Source of the DNA: Triglochin maritima
Lineage: Eukaryota; Streptophyta; Magnoliopsida; Alismatales; Juncaginaceae
Length of the DNA stretch: 64,000 nt
Assembly (NCBI GenBank): GCA_963682175.1
Contig: OY821784.1
Location: 23,851,621-23,915,620, forward strand
Direction: 5' to 3'
Positions 1 through 11,810 of this stretch are shown piece after piece. The number at the start of each line of letters is the position of its first letter. The stretch's first letter is position 1. A program made the translations under genes and the position numbers. Below the pieces are notes generated by a model. The model saw only the letters and a list, made by a program, of their open reading frames with translations, did not search any database and was not told the DNA's origin.

Positions 1-503
1 GTTTAGGATAGAATTTATAACTTGATGAGTTTTGCCAAAATGATTAGACACCTCTCATGCTTGTTTAGGTTCTGAAATAAACAACTTGCATATCTAAATG
101 TTAATCAACTAAGTTGGTGAATAGATTGATAGGTTTTGCCATAACATTTAGACACTTCCTATGCTTGATAAACACCACCTTCATGTGCTTAAAGAATGTA
201 TTCTACACCCACCTCTTTGCATGTGTGCACTCACTCCACCCCTTAGGGGTTTTCCCATTTCTGTATTCCAGCATTCTTCCTTTGTTCTTAGTTTAGTTGT
301 TATTCCATCATTTGTTTGTTTCGTTCGCATTTCATACTTTTTAGTGTAGCGTAGTCTAGATTAGCATAAACAACTTTCTTCCCCCTATTTTTGCCACTTG
401 ATTTCGTACAAGCAAGAGGCTACTCACCTCCCTGAGGACGACCCGTACTTGCCACCGCTTCATCGCGGCCGTGCACTTGTGGTTTTAAATAAAACGTTCA
501 ACA
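1..503 (+). mobile_element. Truncated LTR of the B family (3' part)
   Basis: The reverse complement of this stretch matches the outer portion of the two LTRs of element B (22531-23944 and 29725-31137). It ends with the U5 block shared by the A, B and C families and with the terminal CGTTCAACA at 503, the TG...CA end of that family. The window edge hides the other end, so it may be a solo LTR or the 3' LTR of an element lying to the left. Short ORFs inside it recur in the other copies and look non-coding. Confidence 0.85.
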
Positions 504-715
504 CCCTCTATGGAACACGTCAAAGTAACTCTCTCGATGACTCCATCCTTGTAATGAGAATGTCGTATATTCATGTTGAATCCATTAACATCCGCGAAGG
601 TGGTGTAAAACTCTCGGGCCACTGCAAAGGTTTTGAAAGGCATCCCCACGTAAGGGGCCGAGTGTTTGCGCGCATCCTGGTGTTCATGTTTGTCCACATA
701 TGCAACAATCTCCAT
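504..715 (-). pseudogene. FAR1-type DNA-binding domain fragment, cut by an LTR
   Basis: Reading the - strand from an ATG at 715-713, about 70 residues resemble the start of the FAR1/FRS (WRKY-GCM1-like) zinc domain: GMPFKTFAVAREFYTTFADVNGF followed in spirit by a basic HSHYKDG stretch and LTCSIEG. Family members are transposase-derived transcription factors or Mutator-type transposases. The frame stays open for 32 codons upstream of this ATG (to 811), but those residues look like leader. Homology stops exactly where the LTR ends at 503, so the rest of the domain (remaining Cys/His ligands) and the transposase-like body are missing. It lies about 300 bp from the insertion point of element A, in sequence with CACTA-like subterminal motifs, so it may be transposon cargo rather than a host FRS gene. 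Confidence 0.55.
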
Positions 716-1011
716 CGTTGCAAGTGTGATAGGGTGGGAAGACAAAATAGGGTAAGAGATGAGAGGGAAGACAAAAACGTTTGCTTTTGGAAATGGGTAG
801 TAGGAACACATGGATTTGGAAAGTGAACAGCAGCATGCATGTGGAAATTAAACGACGCCTGGAACGTAGAGCCAAACCTTCCTGATTAAAAATATTGACG
901 TGGAAAGGATGCTACACATCGGCCTCCACATCAGAGGCGTGCGTGACGCGTGCGTTGAATAATCGCTTTCCTAAAAAATTGACAAAACACGTTGATTTTT
1001 AATAAAACCAA
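716..1011. other. Remnant of a CACTA-like transposon flank
   Basis: No gene is seen here. The last part carries motifs such as AACACGTTGATTTT and TTGACGTGG that resemble the CCGACGTGA repeats on the other side of element A (9562-9767), so the two stretches were probably contiguous before element A inserted. Confidence 0.4.
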
Positions 1012-2546
1012 TGATTGATCTCGTTTTATATTAACCGCAAGTGCACGGCCGCGTTGAAGCGGTGGCAAATACGGGTCCTCCACTGGGAGGTGTGTCGACA
1101 CTTGGTTTGTGCGAAGGCGAGAGGTAAAGAAAGGGAAGAAAGGTTGGTTACACTAAACTACACTAAGATGCAAATGAAAATGGAAAAGAAGCAAGAAAAA
1201 CTAAACCCCAAAGGGGGTAGAGAAATAATGTGAACATAAAGAAGTGTGTGTGTGTTCATTAAGCTCCTCACAACATGTAGTGCTTGAAATCATAAAACTA
1301 CATCCAACTTTGCCTCCACATGAATTAAGATAAGACTACATCATTAAGACATACACGACAATAATTGGAATGAAGCTACATGAACTCAAGTATAAAGACT
1401 ATACCCTACTATGCCTCCACATGAATTAAGATTTCACTACATCATTAAAACATACAAGACATTAGCTAAGGTAAAGGCAACAAGAGCACATACACTACAA
1501 ATTGTGTTTCCAATATTAACTTCATCCATATCCTAACCTTATCATTCCCCATAAAATAGGTCCACTAATCAAAGCATAAGCTAAGCTTCATTCAAGAGCA
1601 TTAGCATATCAAAGATAAGAGTGAAAACCCATTAGATGGTTATGGAAATCATATAAAGCTCAAGGGATAAAAATAACACACACTTAATACACTACATGAT
1701 TATATCACTTATTTCTCCACCCCCCAAATGGGGATGGAACGACTCACTACTCATTACACTAACTATATTAGCAAAAGAAAGCATAATACTGAAATGAAAG
1801 TTAACTAAGAAGGCAAGGGCATTAAAGAAACATAAAAGGAAAGGAAAGACTAAACAAACATGCACAAATTAAAAGACAAGATTAAAAGAAACTAGAAGAA
1901 TTATTTTATTAACAAATGACTCACATTGAAGGTAGCATTCTTCCCCACCTTGAGTTTTTGCTTCAAGCCTCACTCCTTAGTAGAGAGAATGCCACCAAGC
2001 AATGGGTGATTACAATGGAAGGTGAAGGGTTCTATTTATAAGCATGGAAAAAGCTAATCGGGGACAATCCCCCGATGTGGGACTAAACCAATACCAAAAA
2101 TAGCCTAAACACACATTAATACAAGTCCAGGAGAAAATTTAGTAGATCTGGGGTTAACCAAACCGCCAATTGGCAGCCTATAAGCTTCCGATCCCATTGG
2201 ATCTTTGGGTGGGCTTTCCTTGGCGTGTTTCTTGGACTTGGATGCATCTAACTTGTTTAGTGGAGCTCCGACCCGAATCGAATTGACAAAATACTCCCCA
2301 TGATGGTGTGGAGTTTCCTGTTTTGCTCTTAGGTCCTTCTGTCTTACGATCAGGTCCTTCTCCCTTGCATCTTGGTCCCCAGGTCTCACAATTAAGTCCT
2401 TTTTCCTACTTTTGGGTCCGTTCATGGCTCTTCTCTTCAAACCTCTTTATTTCTGAAAACTAAACATAAAACTCGTCACGTAGCATTGCTTAGGTGTAAG
2501 ATAATGGATATAAGATACAAATATAAGCATGAAATGATGTCAATCA
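1012..2546 (-). repeat. 3' LTR of element A
   Basis: Starts TGATTGATC and ends GTCAATCA in + coordinates. Carries a TATAAATAG promoter box (2032-2040, - strand), AATAAA-type signals and the U5 block next to its left end. It is nearly identical to 8028-9561. Confidence 0.92.
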
Positions 2547-4179
2547 AATACCCCCACACCTAAGTTTTTGCTAGTCCCGAGCAAAACAAAGAAAGAGAAA
2601 AGCAAACAAAAAAAAGAAATCCTAACTCACTTTCGTAGGAATCACGGTTGCACTTAGCATGTGCAACAAGCCGTTAAACCTCTTTGTTGCCAAGGAGGAG
2701 GAGTGTTGTCTCCTGAGGGTTTTCAGCGGATATACCCACAAAATCCGAACAAGATGCATTATTCAATCTAGACCTCGACTCGTTGGAAATATTTTGTCGA
2801 TCAATGGACGCGGTAATCCTACGGGCCGACTCTATATAGGTAATCAATCCACACCTAGCCTAATAAACCATTCGTGCAAGTTAAATAAGAAATTAAGTGA
2901 AAGACATGGACAACCTCAAGATCCTCAAGTGATACAAAGTGTAAGGTCCATTAAGGTTCTTATTTGCATTACAATATTTTTTTTCTTTTTATTTCTTTTC
3001 ACAATTTTTTTTTCTTTTTTTTTCTTTTTATTAGTTGGAGCTTCGTTCTCCCAGGGTCAGGTTTCGTGCATCATTGCCCATGAGGACTAACACTATCACG
3101 TACACCTTTCCCCAAATCTCCACATAGGGCAATCCCTACCACCCGTGTAACGGGAGTTCGGTCGGTGCATCCCAAGTCAGATGACTCGAAAGCACCAGGC
3201 ACAAAGTCCCCTCAGACCTACTTTCCCGAGTGATAGGAGCCATGCGAGAAGAGAGAACATCTACTCACTTATTTCTTATCTACACATGAACCAAAACCCC
3301 TACAGTAATGTCTCACAACAAGATTAAGAGGGTCCTTGACTACAACAAACTTCCTAAATTAACAAACACGAATTATTGACTCACTAGGTTCAGGGTGGAC
3401 TTCTTTGAATGTTTGAACACTGAAACCCTATGATTACTCACCCCCAAAGGAAAACTGGGGTGCATCCTAACGACTCGATAAATCCTAAAGCCACGTACTA
3501 GATATCCTAATGCATCAAGTTCAAGACAATTTTGGGAGCTTTCTTTTTACTTTGCCTCTCAACGGTTTTGCACATGCTAAACACACGCAAAACCCACAAA
3601 ACATTTTCTTTCGAAAACACATGAAGATTTTGAAAGAAATGTGAAAATTTTGAAGCACTAGGTAAGCAAAAGAAGACAAGTCACCCAAGGATCATGGCAA
3701 ACAGATATATCGATATTAAATGCAGCACACTAACATGACCCTGACAATGCAAACAAAAGAAAGCAAAATCAAAGAAAAGACTCGACTATGTACACACGTA
3801 AAACACCTCCCCACACCTACTTCATGCATTGTCCTCAATGAATGTGAGCAAAAGACTACATGGATTTATGCATGAAAAAGGAGAGATCTCACCAACGTGA
3901 AGTACAAATGGAAGTGTATGGCTATGTTGATGGACACAAACCAAATTCCCTCAAAACCTGTGAGATACTAAAGAAAGGGTACAAATACGTGAAAGAAATG
4001 GAGCCCAAATACACAAGGGTTGGGGCTCACAACAATCGATGCTCATTGAAGGAGTCTTTTATTGTACTTTTTTTTCTTTTTTTCTTCTTTTTTTCTTCTT
4101 TTTTTTATATAACTATGTACAAACATAAGTTCCCATCTTCATTTGTCAAAAGACATCAAATGAGAACCTCAAGAGTGGG
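2547..4179 (-). other. 3' non-coding region of element A with polypurine end
   Basis: Immediately next to the 3' LTR the - strand reads GGTGTGGGGGTATT, a polypurine-like primer tract also present at the same spot in B (23945) and C (20604, one base different). The remaining 1.6 kb is collinear with 23945-25535 of element B. It contains T-rich runs (2973-3032, 4069-4107) and no convincing ORF. Confidence 0.7.
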
Positions 4180-6930
4180 TCAATGCACTTGGAAAGGGAA
4201 CATGACACCACGCGGGGCCAGAATACTCATGCGTGGCCCCCCTTCAGAAAGAGCACCAGATGAAATGAGAGGTTCGTGAATTGGACGCAAAGGCATCTCA
4301 TTCAAAGGATCAAACTGAAAGAGCTTGAACCTCTCAAGAGTTTGGGAAATGAGGGGCAACGGAAGAAGAGTTTCTCCCGTTGCGCTGCTGAAGTTATGAT
4401 CGTCAATCCAAACTCTCCAATCAACAGGCTGGTGGGTCGGAACGAGGTCAAGCACCTCGTTATGCATGTCCAATGATGCATTGCATACATTGCATCATAT
4501 GTCTTTCATTTAGATTACTTTTACATCAATAAATGCAACTAAGGTATGTGTTTAGTCTTATTTACAGAATACAGGGACCTGAATGCAATTTACCCACATC
4601 CCGAGCATAAACGCATGCAAAAGACTCATTTCTATCATAAAGACCAAGTTCAAGATTATCGGGTTACGAATGGAAATATATCCAAGCATAAAAGCATTCA
4701 AGTCCTAATTGCAAAAAGAACAAGGACTTAAGCACAAACAGTAGCCAAGGACCTAATTGCAAATCACGAGTAGCTTTTATTCTCTTGGAGAAAATATATA
4801 GAAAAATCAATGTATATCTCGAAATATGTGAATGAATTAATCCGGAGCTCAAAAGAATGGAAAGAATCAATCCAGACGCGCAAAGAAGGATCAAATCATA
4901 CCATAAACTACCAGCAAAAATCCGGATTAAATCAGAGAAGATTGTGCGGCGAAATCGCCGCATATCACATACATTGTGCGGCGGAAACGCCGCCCCCTCA
5001 GCGATCTGTGTGCTCCAATTTTGTCCAGTCGTGTCTGGACACGTGTACTCTCCAATTCTATACTTAGGTCTCTTGTAACAACTATAAATAGACCCGAGAA
5101 CGATGTTAGAAGGGTCCTTAGTCCTTAGTCTTTGGTGGTAGTTTTTATTTTTAATCTTAGTTTTGTATTCTTCCTTTTCATTAATAAAATTCTGTCTTTT
5201 ATTTCTTAGTTTTAGTTTTCTTTTGTAATGTCTCAAGGACCCCTTCTTCCTCCCTCTATGAGTTTCTAACTCCTTCCAAATGGTGGAGGTGACGAATTTA
5301 GGGTGAAGAGAAGACGAATAAATGTTATTATTTTAAGTTCGTGTTAGTATATTTTGATTACTTGAGTTTATGTAAAATCATTTATCATGTAATGCTTTAT
5401 AACTAATATGATTTATTATAAGTTTCTGAATTCTCTAATCTAAACCTTAAATCTAAACCTCCACCCAACGGAATTCACTTCTTTGTTCTTGTTTTAGTTT
5501 TAATTGTTCTTGTTTCTTGCTTTAGATAATTAAAATCCAAAATTCTCAAAACCCAATTATTTCTTCTCTCCTTCTTTCCCCCAATCGAAATCACACTAAT
5601 AACAAAATCTCTCCCTCCTTGTGTTCGACCCGTATTTGCCACGTCTCCATTGACCTCGTGCACTTGCGGTATAAATTTAATTCTCATCATCCAACTCACC
5701 AGGAGAACAGGAAGTGGGTCTCATACCCAAAGTATCCTCCAAGGAACTCCTAATACCCTCATGAGCAATGTAGTTGTTTGATGTTCCATCATTTCCAAGA
5801 TGATCAGGAACAGTAGTGAGAGGCAAACTCTCATCAGGTTGTTTGAAATTGAGGGTACTAGGGAGCTCTTGCTCCACCAGAGGTGAGTCCTTAAGAGTCA
5901 TAACATGAAGATCATGTGGCTCAAGGGCCACGGGACAAAAAGATAAGGCACAATCCTGTGCCAACTCATAATGAAGCTGGTCCAAGTTATTCTCAATTTG
6001 AATCGAATCCTCCACTAAGTGATCGTGAATTGAAACCCCAAGTCCCTCAGACTGACTAGGAGTTTGACTTTGAAAGGTTGTGCTTTGAATTTGTGGATGT
6101 GGTGGTGGTTCGATATCAAAAGAAGAATCCTCATGTTGACATGAAATGTCACTCTCCTCACGTTCACGTAATTGCTGCGACATTTGACTCACTTGCAGTG
6201 CCATATTTTGTATGGACTGTTGAGTGGTTTCCATGAACGTAAGGAAAGTTTGTTTCAAGGAATCAGGTATGCAGTCAACGATGAGGTCCTAGTCAGAGCT
6301 TGGGAAATTTTGAGGTTGGGTGTTGATTGGCTGAGAATGAGTCCAATGATTTGGAGTGGGGTGTTGGTAGAATTCTGGGTATTCGGGAGGAGGATACTGT
6401 GGTGGAAATGAAGTATAAGAATTTGAATACGAATTGTCTCTCCATGAATCCATCACTGTCGGATTGTACGCGGATGCGTAATGGTCATAATGAGCATTTT
6501 GGGAAAATGTATGCTCATACTCAGGCTCTGGGGGAACATAAGGACATTCCCCGAAATCATGACCACTCAACCCACAATAGTGACACGGTACGGCTACTGG
6601 AGCCACCGGTGCACCCATGTCATCTACCACATGCATGAAAGAGGCCAAAGGTTCTTGTAATGTCTCAGTTTGATGACCAACATATGATCCGACGTAACTA
6701 GATGGTGGTCTAGCAGTCGGTGCCTCTCTCATGTTACCCCAATATGAAGATTGCTCAGTCACACAATGAGGATTATCCCAACCATACGGGGTGTTCATCT
6801 GAGCCACCCCAGGTTGCATGGGTCCGGAGTACCAGGGAGAATCGTCCTGGTCCCAACAATGATATGGATGGTCGCCCATGTAACCATCCATCTCAAGAAA
6901 AACTCTCGAGTCGACCACTCTCACCACCAC
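4180..6930 (-). pseudogene. Reduced Gag-like ORF of element A, split by a solo LTR and a TAG
   Basis: The - strand frame opening at 6930 encodes a Pro/Tyr-rich N-terminus, then one CCHC zinc knuckle (CHYCGLSGHDFGEC, about residues 116-129), then a long acidic tail. An in-frame TAG at 6289-6291 interrupts it. A 1,216-bp solo LTR (4474-5689) plus its 5-bp duplication splits it again. The insert totals 1,221 bp, a multiple of three, and the frame resumes at 4473-4180 with the tail motif VDWRVWIDDHN. That tail matches the end of element B's protein (PIGWRVFFDE), as does an internal VALEPHDLHV/AIEPFELHI segment. The capsid-like gag core and the DLGSA protease of B are absent. Before decay the protein was probably about 510 residues and RNA-binding. 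Confidence 0.75.
4474..5689 (+). mobile_element. Solo LTR of the C family
   Basis: Starts TGATGCATTGC and ends CTCATCA, flanked by TCCAA on both sides (4469-4473 and 5690-5694). It aligns with the reverse complement of the C LTRs (19334-20603 and 38209-39478). It has TATAAATAG at 5083-5091 and two GCGGCG...CGCCGC hairpins (4945-4962, 4978-4993). No internal sequence remains, so this is the product of LTR-LTR recombination. It inserted inside the ORF of element A and is therefore younger than A. Confidence 0.93.
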
Positions 6931-8003
6931 GAGACTAAGCTCGCAAAAAGTGCTCGACTCGACCCTAAAATGCTGCCAGAGAGTGTAAAGGGGAGGAGAC
7001 TATAACGTAGAAGAAGGTGAGAAGAAAATGACTCAAAGGAGAAGGGAAGAAACCCTAAAGCTAGCGCAGGTAACGGGATCAGGAAGAAGCCTAACTGCAA
7101 GCACGGCTCAAACAATGTAAGGCAATGGGTCCTTAAGCTAGACGACGCCTAACTTCGAGGTCACTAGCCTCGACACGCCTCACCTCCCTACAACGAGGAC
7201 CACAATGCCCAGCAAGTGATACCAGATACGGAGATCCAGTACCTCCTACTATCGACAAGGTAGGCAACGCCGATCATGTCATGACGGTCTCGACTAGATT
7301 ACTCTCCTAGTGCGTCCGAATTCCTTAGGCCCAATGTCTACTTGCTTTTAGTTAAGGCTTTATTACGAGTGATTTTTGGGGCCAAGGAAAGGGTGATGAA
7401 ATCCCCCACCTTATCTTTTATGGGACAACCCCTTCTTAGTAGCGATTTGATCCTAGATCTAGCAATCAATCGATCCAATCAAACGCTCTCTCACTCTTGT
7501 CCTGATGCAATTCCTACTAACTAATGCATGGGCATACGAGATGCATGAATGAGTGTAGGAAATGCGTACCTCACGCCAGCACTCAACAACTGAAAATAAA
7601 GCTAAAAGAAAAGACAACTATATGCCTAAGTCAATACATGATGCGTGACCTAAACAAATAAGAACGTCTAGTCTTTTGCTTTGGATTTTAGGGCCAAGTT
7701 GATTAATGGGGGAGTGATTAATGATCCGGGAGCAAACCAGAAGTCAAATCATGCAAAATAGGGCTCCCAGATAACACAAATTACAAAACTAACTACCAGA
7801 AAAAATTTGAAAGTATGAAGCCCTCACCAGGCCGCCCATAGGCGGTCTCCAACCGCGGATTGGCGGTCCTTTTAGGTCTTCTGTTCCTCAAATTTGTCCA
7901 GCAGCCTCCCCTTGATCCAGTGGTTCCCTGAAACTAAGAAAAACTGGAAACAAAAATTTAAAAACCCCTCGAATCGTCCAAACCAACGTCTGGACAGAGC
8001 ACC
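6931..8003 (-). other. 5' leader of element A
   Basis: Untranslated leader between primer site and ORF, collinear with 28689-29700 of element B. It holds two adjacent GC-rich inverted repeats (7831-7847 and 7851-7868) about 140-190 bp from the primer site. Short ORFs here look fortuitous. Confidence 0.7.
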
Positions 8004-8021
8004 TCCCCGACAACGGCGCCA
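8004..8021 (-). promoter_or_regulatory. Primer-binding site (tRNA-Asp) of element A
   Basis: The + strand reads TCCCCGACAACGGCGCCA, the 3' end of plant tRNA-Asp with one mismatch (GAC for GGC). It lies six bases from the 5' LTR. Priming by tRNA-Asp is typical of the Athila lineage. Confidence 0.9.
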
Positions 8022-8027
8022 AAAACT

Positions 8028-9561
8028 TGATTGATCTCGTTTTAAATTAACCGCAAGTGCACGGCCGCGTTGAAGCGGTGGCAAATACGGGTCGTCCACT
8101 GGGAGGTGTGTCGACACTTGGTTTGTGCGAAGGCGAGAGGTAAAGAAAGGGAAGAAATGTTGGTTACACTAAACTACACTAAGATGCAAATGGAAATGGA
8201 AAAGAAGCAAGAAAAACTAAACCCCAAAGGGGGTAGAGAAATAATGTGAACATAAAGAAGTGTGTGTGTTCATTAAGCTCCTCACAACATGTAGTGCATG
8301 AAATCATAAAACTACATCCAACTTTGCCTCCACATGAATTAAGATAAGACTACATCATTAAAACATACAAGACAATAATTGGAATGAAGCTACATGAACT
8401 CAAGTATAAAGACTATACCCTACTATGCCTCCACATGAATTAAGATTTCACTACATCATTAAAACATACAAGACATTAGCTAAGGTAAAGGCAACAAGAG
8501 CACATACACTACAAATTGTGTTTCCAATATTAACTTCATCCATATCCTAACCTTATCATTCCCCATAAAATAGGTCCACTAATCAAAGCATAAGCTAAGC
8601 TTCATTCAAGAGCATTAGCATATCAAAGATAAGAGTGAAAACCCATTAGATGGTTATGGAAATCATATAAAGCTCAAAGGATAAAAATAACACACACTTA
8701 ATACACTACATCATTATATCACATATTTCTCCACCCCCCAAATGGGGATGGAACTACTCACTACTCATTACACTAACTATATTAGCAAAAGAAAGCATAA
8801 TACTGAAATGGAAGTTAACTAAGAAGGCAAGAAGCATTAAAGAAACATAAAAGGAAAGGAAAGACTAAACAAACATGCACAAATTAAAAGACAAGATTAA
8901 AAGAAACTAGAAGAATTATTTTATTAACAAATGACTCACATTGAAGGTAGCATTCTTCCCCACATTGAGTTTTTGCTTCAAGGCTCACTCCTTAGTAGAG
9001 AGAATGCCACCAAGCAATGGGTGATTACAATGGAAGGTGAAGGGTTCTATTTATAAGCATGGAAAAAGCTAATCGGGGACAATCCCTCGATGTGGGACTA
9101 AACCAATACCAAAAATAGCCTAAACACACATTAATACAAGTCCAGGAGAAAATTTAGTAGATCTGGGCTTAACCAGACCGCCAATTGGCAGCCTATAAGC
9201 TTCAGATCCCATTAGATCTTTGGGTGGGCTTTCCTTGGCGTGTTTCTTGGTCTTGGATGCATCTAACTTGTTTAGTGGAGCTCCGACCCGAATCGAATTG
9301 ACAAAATACTCCCCATGATGGTGTGGAGTTTCCTGTTTTGCTCTTAGGTCCTTCTGTCTTACGATCAGGTCCTTCTCCCTTGCATCTTGGTCCACAGGTC
9401 TCACAATTAAGTCTTTTTTCCTGCTTTTGGGTCCTTTCATGGCTCTTCTCTTCAAACCTCTTTATTTCTGAAAACTAATCATAAAACTCGTCACGTAGCA
9501 TTGCTTAGGTGTAAGATAATGGATATAGGATACAAATATAAGCATGAAATGATGTCAATCA
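8028..9561 (-). repeat. 5' LTR of element A
   Basis: Partner of 1012-2546. The promoter TATAAATAG lies at 9047-9055 (- strand). A decayed CCGCCAATTGGC half-hairpin is upstream of it near 9179. Confidence 0.92.
9047..9055 (-). promoter_or_regulatory. TATA box of the element A 5' LTR
   Basis: TATAAATAG on the - strand followed by a CT-rich stretch. The same box occurs at the equivalent place in the B and C LTRs. Confidence 0.7.
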
Positions 9562-9767
9562 ACCGACGTGAAACGTCCTATAAAACACGTCAGTTATATT
9601 AAAACCAACGTGAAAATAATGTGTCACGTCGGTCTCCCTAAAACCGACGTGACATATTTTTCAAACCATGAAGGTTTTTGTAAAACCGATGTGACAAGCT
9701 AGTTTCACGTTGGTTTCTAAGTATCAGACGTGACTTGTCGACGTAGTAGCACGTTTTTCCAGGAGTG
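9562..9767 (-). mobile_element. CACTA-like terminus with subterminal repeats
   Basis: The stretch holds at least six copies, in both orientations, of a motif near AACCGACGTGA and finishes with CACTCCTGGAAAAACGTG read on the - strand from 9767. Short terminal CACT(A) and dense oriented subterminal repeats are hallmarks of En/Spm (CACTA) transposons. Element A inserted into this repeat zone, so the rest of the transposon continues at 1011 and below. No CACTA transposase is visible in the window. Confidence 0.6.
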
Positions 9768-9769
9768 AT

Positions 9770-10150
9770 TGTTGCTCATAGACTGCCTAAGGTTTGGTTT
9801 GGTGGTTTTCCGAATTAGGTTTGGGTGATCTATTGAAGTCCAAAAAATCTGAGAATTTGTGTGTGACTTCTATATAGAACCTAGAGTGAATGTAGATGGA
9901 TATCCAACCATGTTTGCTCAAGTTTACAAAGGTTCCTAAAGACTCAAATAAAAATAAAATTACATGTCTTCAAATAGCTTTATTATATGTCTTGACTTCA
10001 ATCATTTTCTTCTTGAGTCTTGATCACCTATTAGAATAAGAGTATGCATAATACAAGTGTATGTGCAATGCATGGAATGTGTTTAACCCAATTTGTTTGT
10101 GTTAAGATTATGTTGATTAGATCATCAAATTTAACTTGATGAAGTCAACA
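9770..10150 (-). repeat. Truncated G-family LTR fragment
   Basis: From TGCTCAAGTTTAC (about 9917) to AAGTCAACA (10150) this follows, with many differences, the right end of solo LTR G (18090-18370). The left boundary is vague. It abuts the CACTA-like end. Confidence 0.55.
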
Positions 10151-11810
10151 ATTTCATCCCTACATACCTATAAAGTTGCATGATGTTTTCTTTTAATTTT
10201 TTGTTGCTAATTAAAGGATTTTTACTAAATAGTGTGACGATAAAAAAATCATTTTTATTAATAAGTGAGAGTTCAAATGAGTTTTTTTGCAGAATTGATT
10301 TAAGGTTTTAATAGTCAAGATTAATTTTAGTTCATACCACGGTGCATTAACATTGATTAATTCAAAAAATAGTTTTCCTTCTTACAAAACTTGCGTAAAG
10401 TAAATAATTTTATTACAAGTTAATGATAAAAAAATCATTAGTAAAGGTGATGTAGGAAATGTTACGTTTAAAATGAAAATCACAAAATAAATACATCGAA
10501 GATAAACACCAAGAAAGTAATAAAGTCAGAAAAAACAGAACGTAGCGTAAAGTGTTATAAACAACCGTACCTCATTGGATTTTTAAATAAACGACTTGGA
10601 CGTTGGAAAAAAAGAATTTGGATGTTGGAATTTTCTTTAAGAAGAGGTTGAATAATGGTTATGAAGTTAAAGCTACGATTGTGATGGAATTCCATCCTAC
10701 AATATGGAGTCAAAAAGCCAAAATATTGTGATAGAAATTTTAATAGTAAGTTAGTTGCGGTAATAGTGGGATCGTTTGGTGGTAGTATTTCATGGTAATT
10801 TTTATTTTGATTTAATAGTAATTTAGAAAAACAAAAACACAATTATTGAAAAATTAAAATATTAGTGCGGTTAGTGGATGCGTGGAAGAGATGATTGACT
10901 GTGTTTAAGGGAAAAATTGCAAATACGATTGATTGTGATCGTATGAACTTATGTGTGGAAGCATGAGATTGCTTCAAAATATTGGAATTTCTTTATAAAA
11001 ATTGGTTGATTTTTCTAGGTAAAAATTTAGTGTATTCAGTGGAATCTCAATAGACGGCCAAGATCGATTTCATGGAAACAAAAAAGTAATTTATAAACGG
11101 TTGAAATAAATTTGAAGGAGAAAAAAATAAACGGTCAAGATCGATTTGAGGGACCAAAAAATTAATCAACGTTCGACTAATTTGGAGGACCAAACATTAG
11201 TTGACGACCAAGATTAATTTGAAGTACCAAAAAAATCAATCAACGAATGTCTGAGATCGATTTGAGGGACAAAAAATTAGTACGAATGATACTGTAATAT
11301 ATAATAAGAACTTTCATTTATGGAGCATATATTATTCAAATTTGGTGTACCAATATCCATATTTGCTTCAGCTTCTTGCGAATGTTCAGATTCAAAAATG
11401 AATAAATTTATGCATTTTCCCTAACCTACAATCTTTGATTTCGGATACAAAAGTGGTCTAACTACTGGATTGGAAAACAAAGTTTCTCCCCTAGTTACAA
11501 AGCTACAATGACCTAGAAGTAACCATAGATTTGTCTCAAGAATTAGTAACTAAAAATTAGTAACCATAGAACGTCCTTAAAATTTGTCTCAAGAAACCCG
11601 AACATCATATAGGATCTTCAAAATGAAATCAAGATCTCTTGCAAAGTCTTGGCTTACATTATCTCTGAAAAAGTAGATCCCAAACTTGGTCGTTGCAAAG
11701 ATTATTGTGAGATTGGTCTCCTTTCATAAAGAACCACACGAAACACCATATAACATTAATTGTTTCTTATGGAATGTTCCTTTGCTTCATTTTCAATGCG
11801 TTGAGCTAAA
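10151..11810. other. AT-rich intergenic DNA, no gene seen
   Basis: No ORF with recognisable protein features. The only structure noted is a degenerate tandem repeat at 11051-11290. Confidence 0.6.
11051..11290. repeat. Degenerate tandem repeat, unit about 60 bp
   Basis: The phrase GGTCAAGATCGATTTGAGGGA with variants recurs about four times (near 11055, 11133, 11200, 11260), each followed by an A-rich run. Confidence 0.5.

Larger units (their letters stand above)
1012..9561 (-). mobile_element. Element A: Athila-like Ty3/Gypsy, gag-reduced, non-autonomous
   Basis: An 8,550-bp element with two LTRs of about 1.53 kb (1012-2546 and 8028-9561). The flanks ACCAA (1007-1011) and ACCGA (9562-9566) form a 4-of-5 target-site duplication. 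A primer site matching the tRNA-Asp 3' end lies next to the right LTR, so transcription runs right to left. By eye the LTRs differ at roughly 28 positions (near 2%), which suggests a recent insertion. The interior has a leader, a zinc-knuckle ORF and about 1.6 kb of 3' non-coding DNA. There is no protease, reverse transcriptase or integrase. A solo LTR of the C family sits inside it. Confidence 0.9.

Noticed and set aside
398..826. 142-codon ORF (+ strand) over the LTR end and FAR1 remnant
   Set aside because: It is the antisense shadow of the FAR1-type frame and crosses an insertion boundary.
2105..2440. 111-codon ORF (- strand) repeated at 9120-9455, with shorter relatives at 23481-23786 and 30674-30979
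   Set aside because: Its Lys/Asp-rich repeats come from a short DNA repeat in U3 (GGTCCTT units), and all copies are LTR copies. It is probably non-coding, although the repetition explains why it looks striking.
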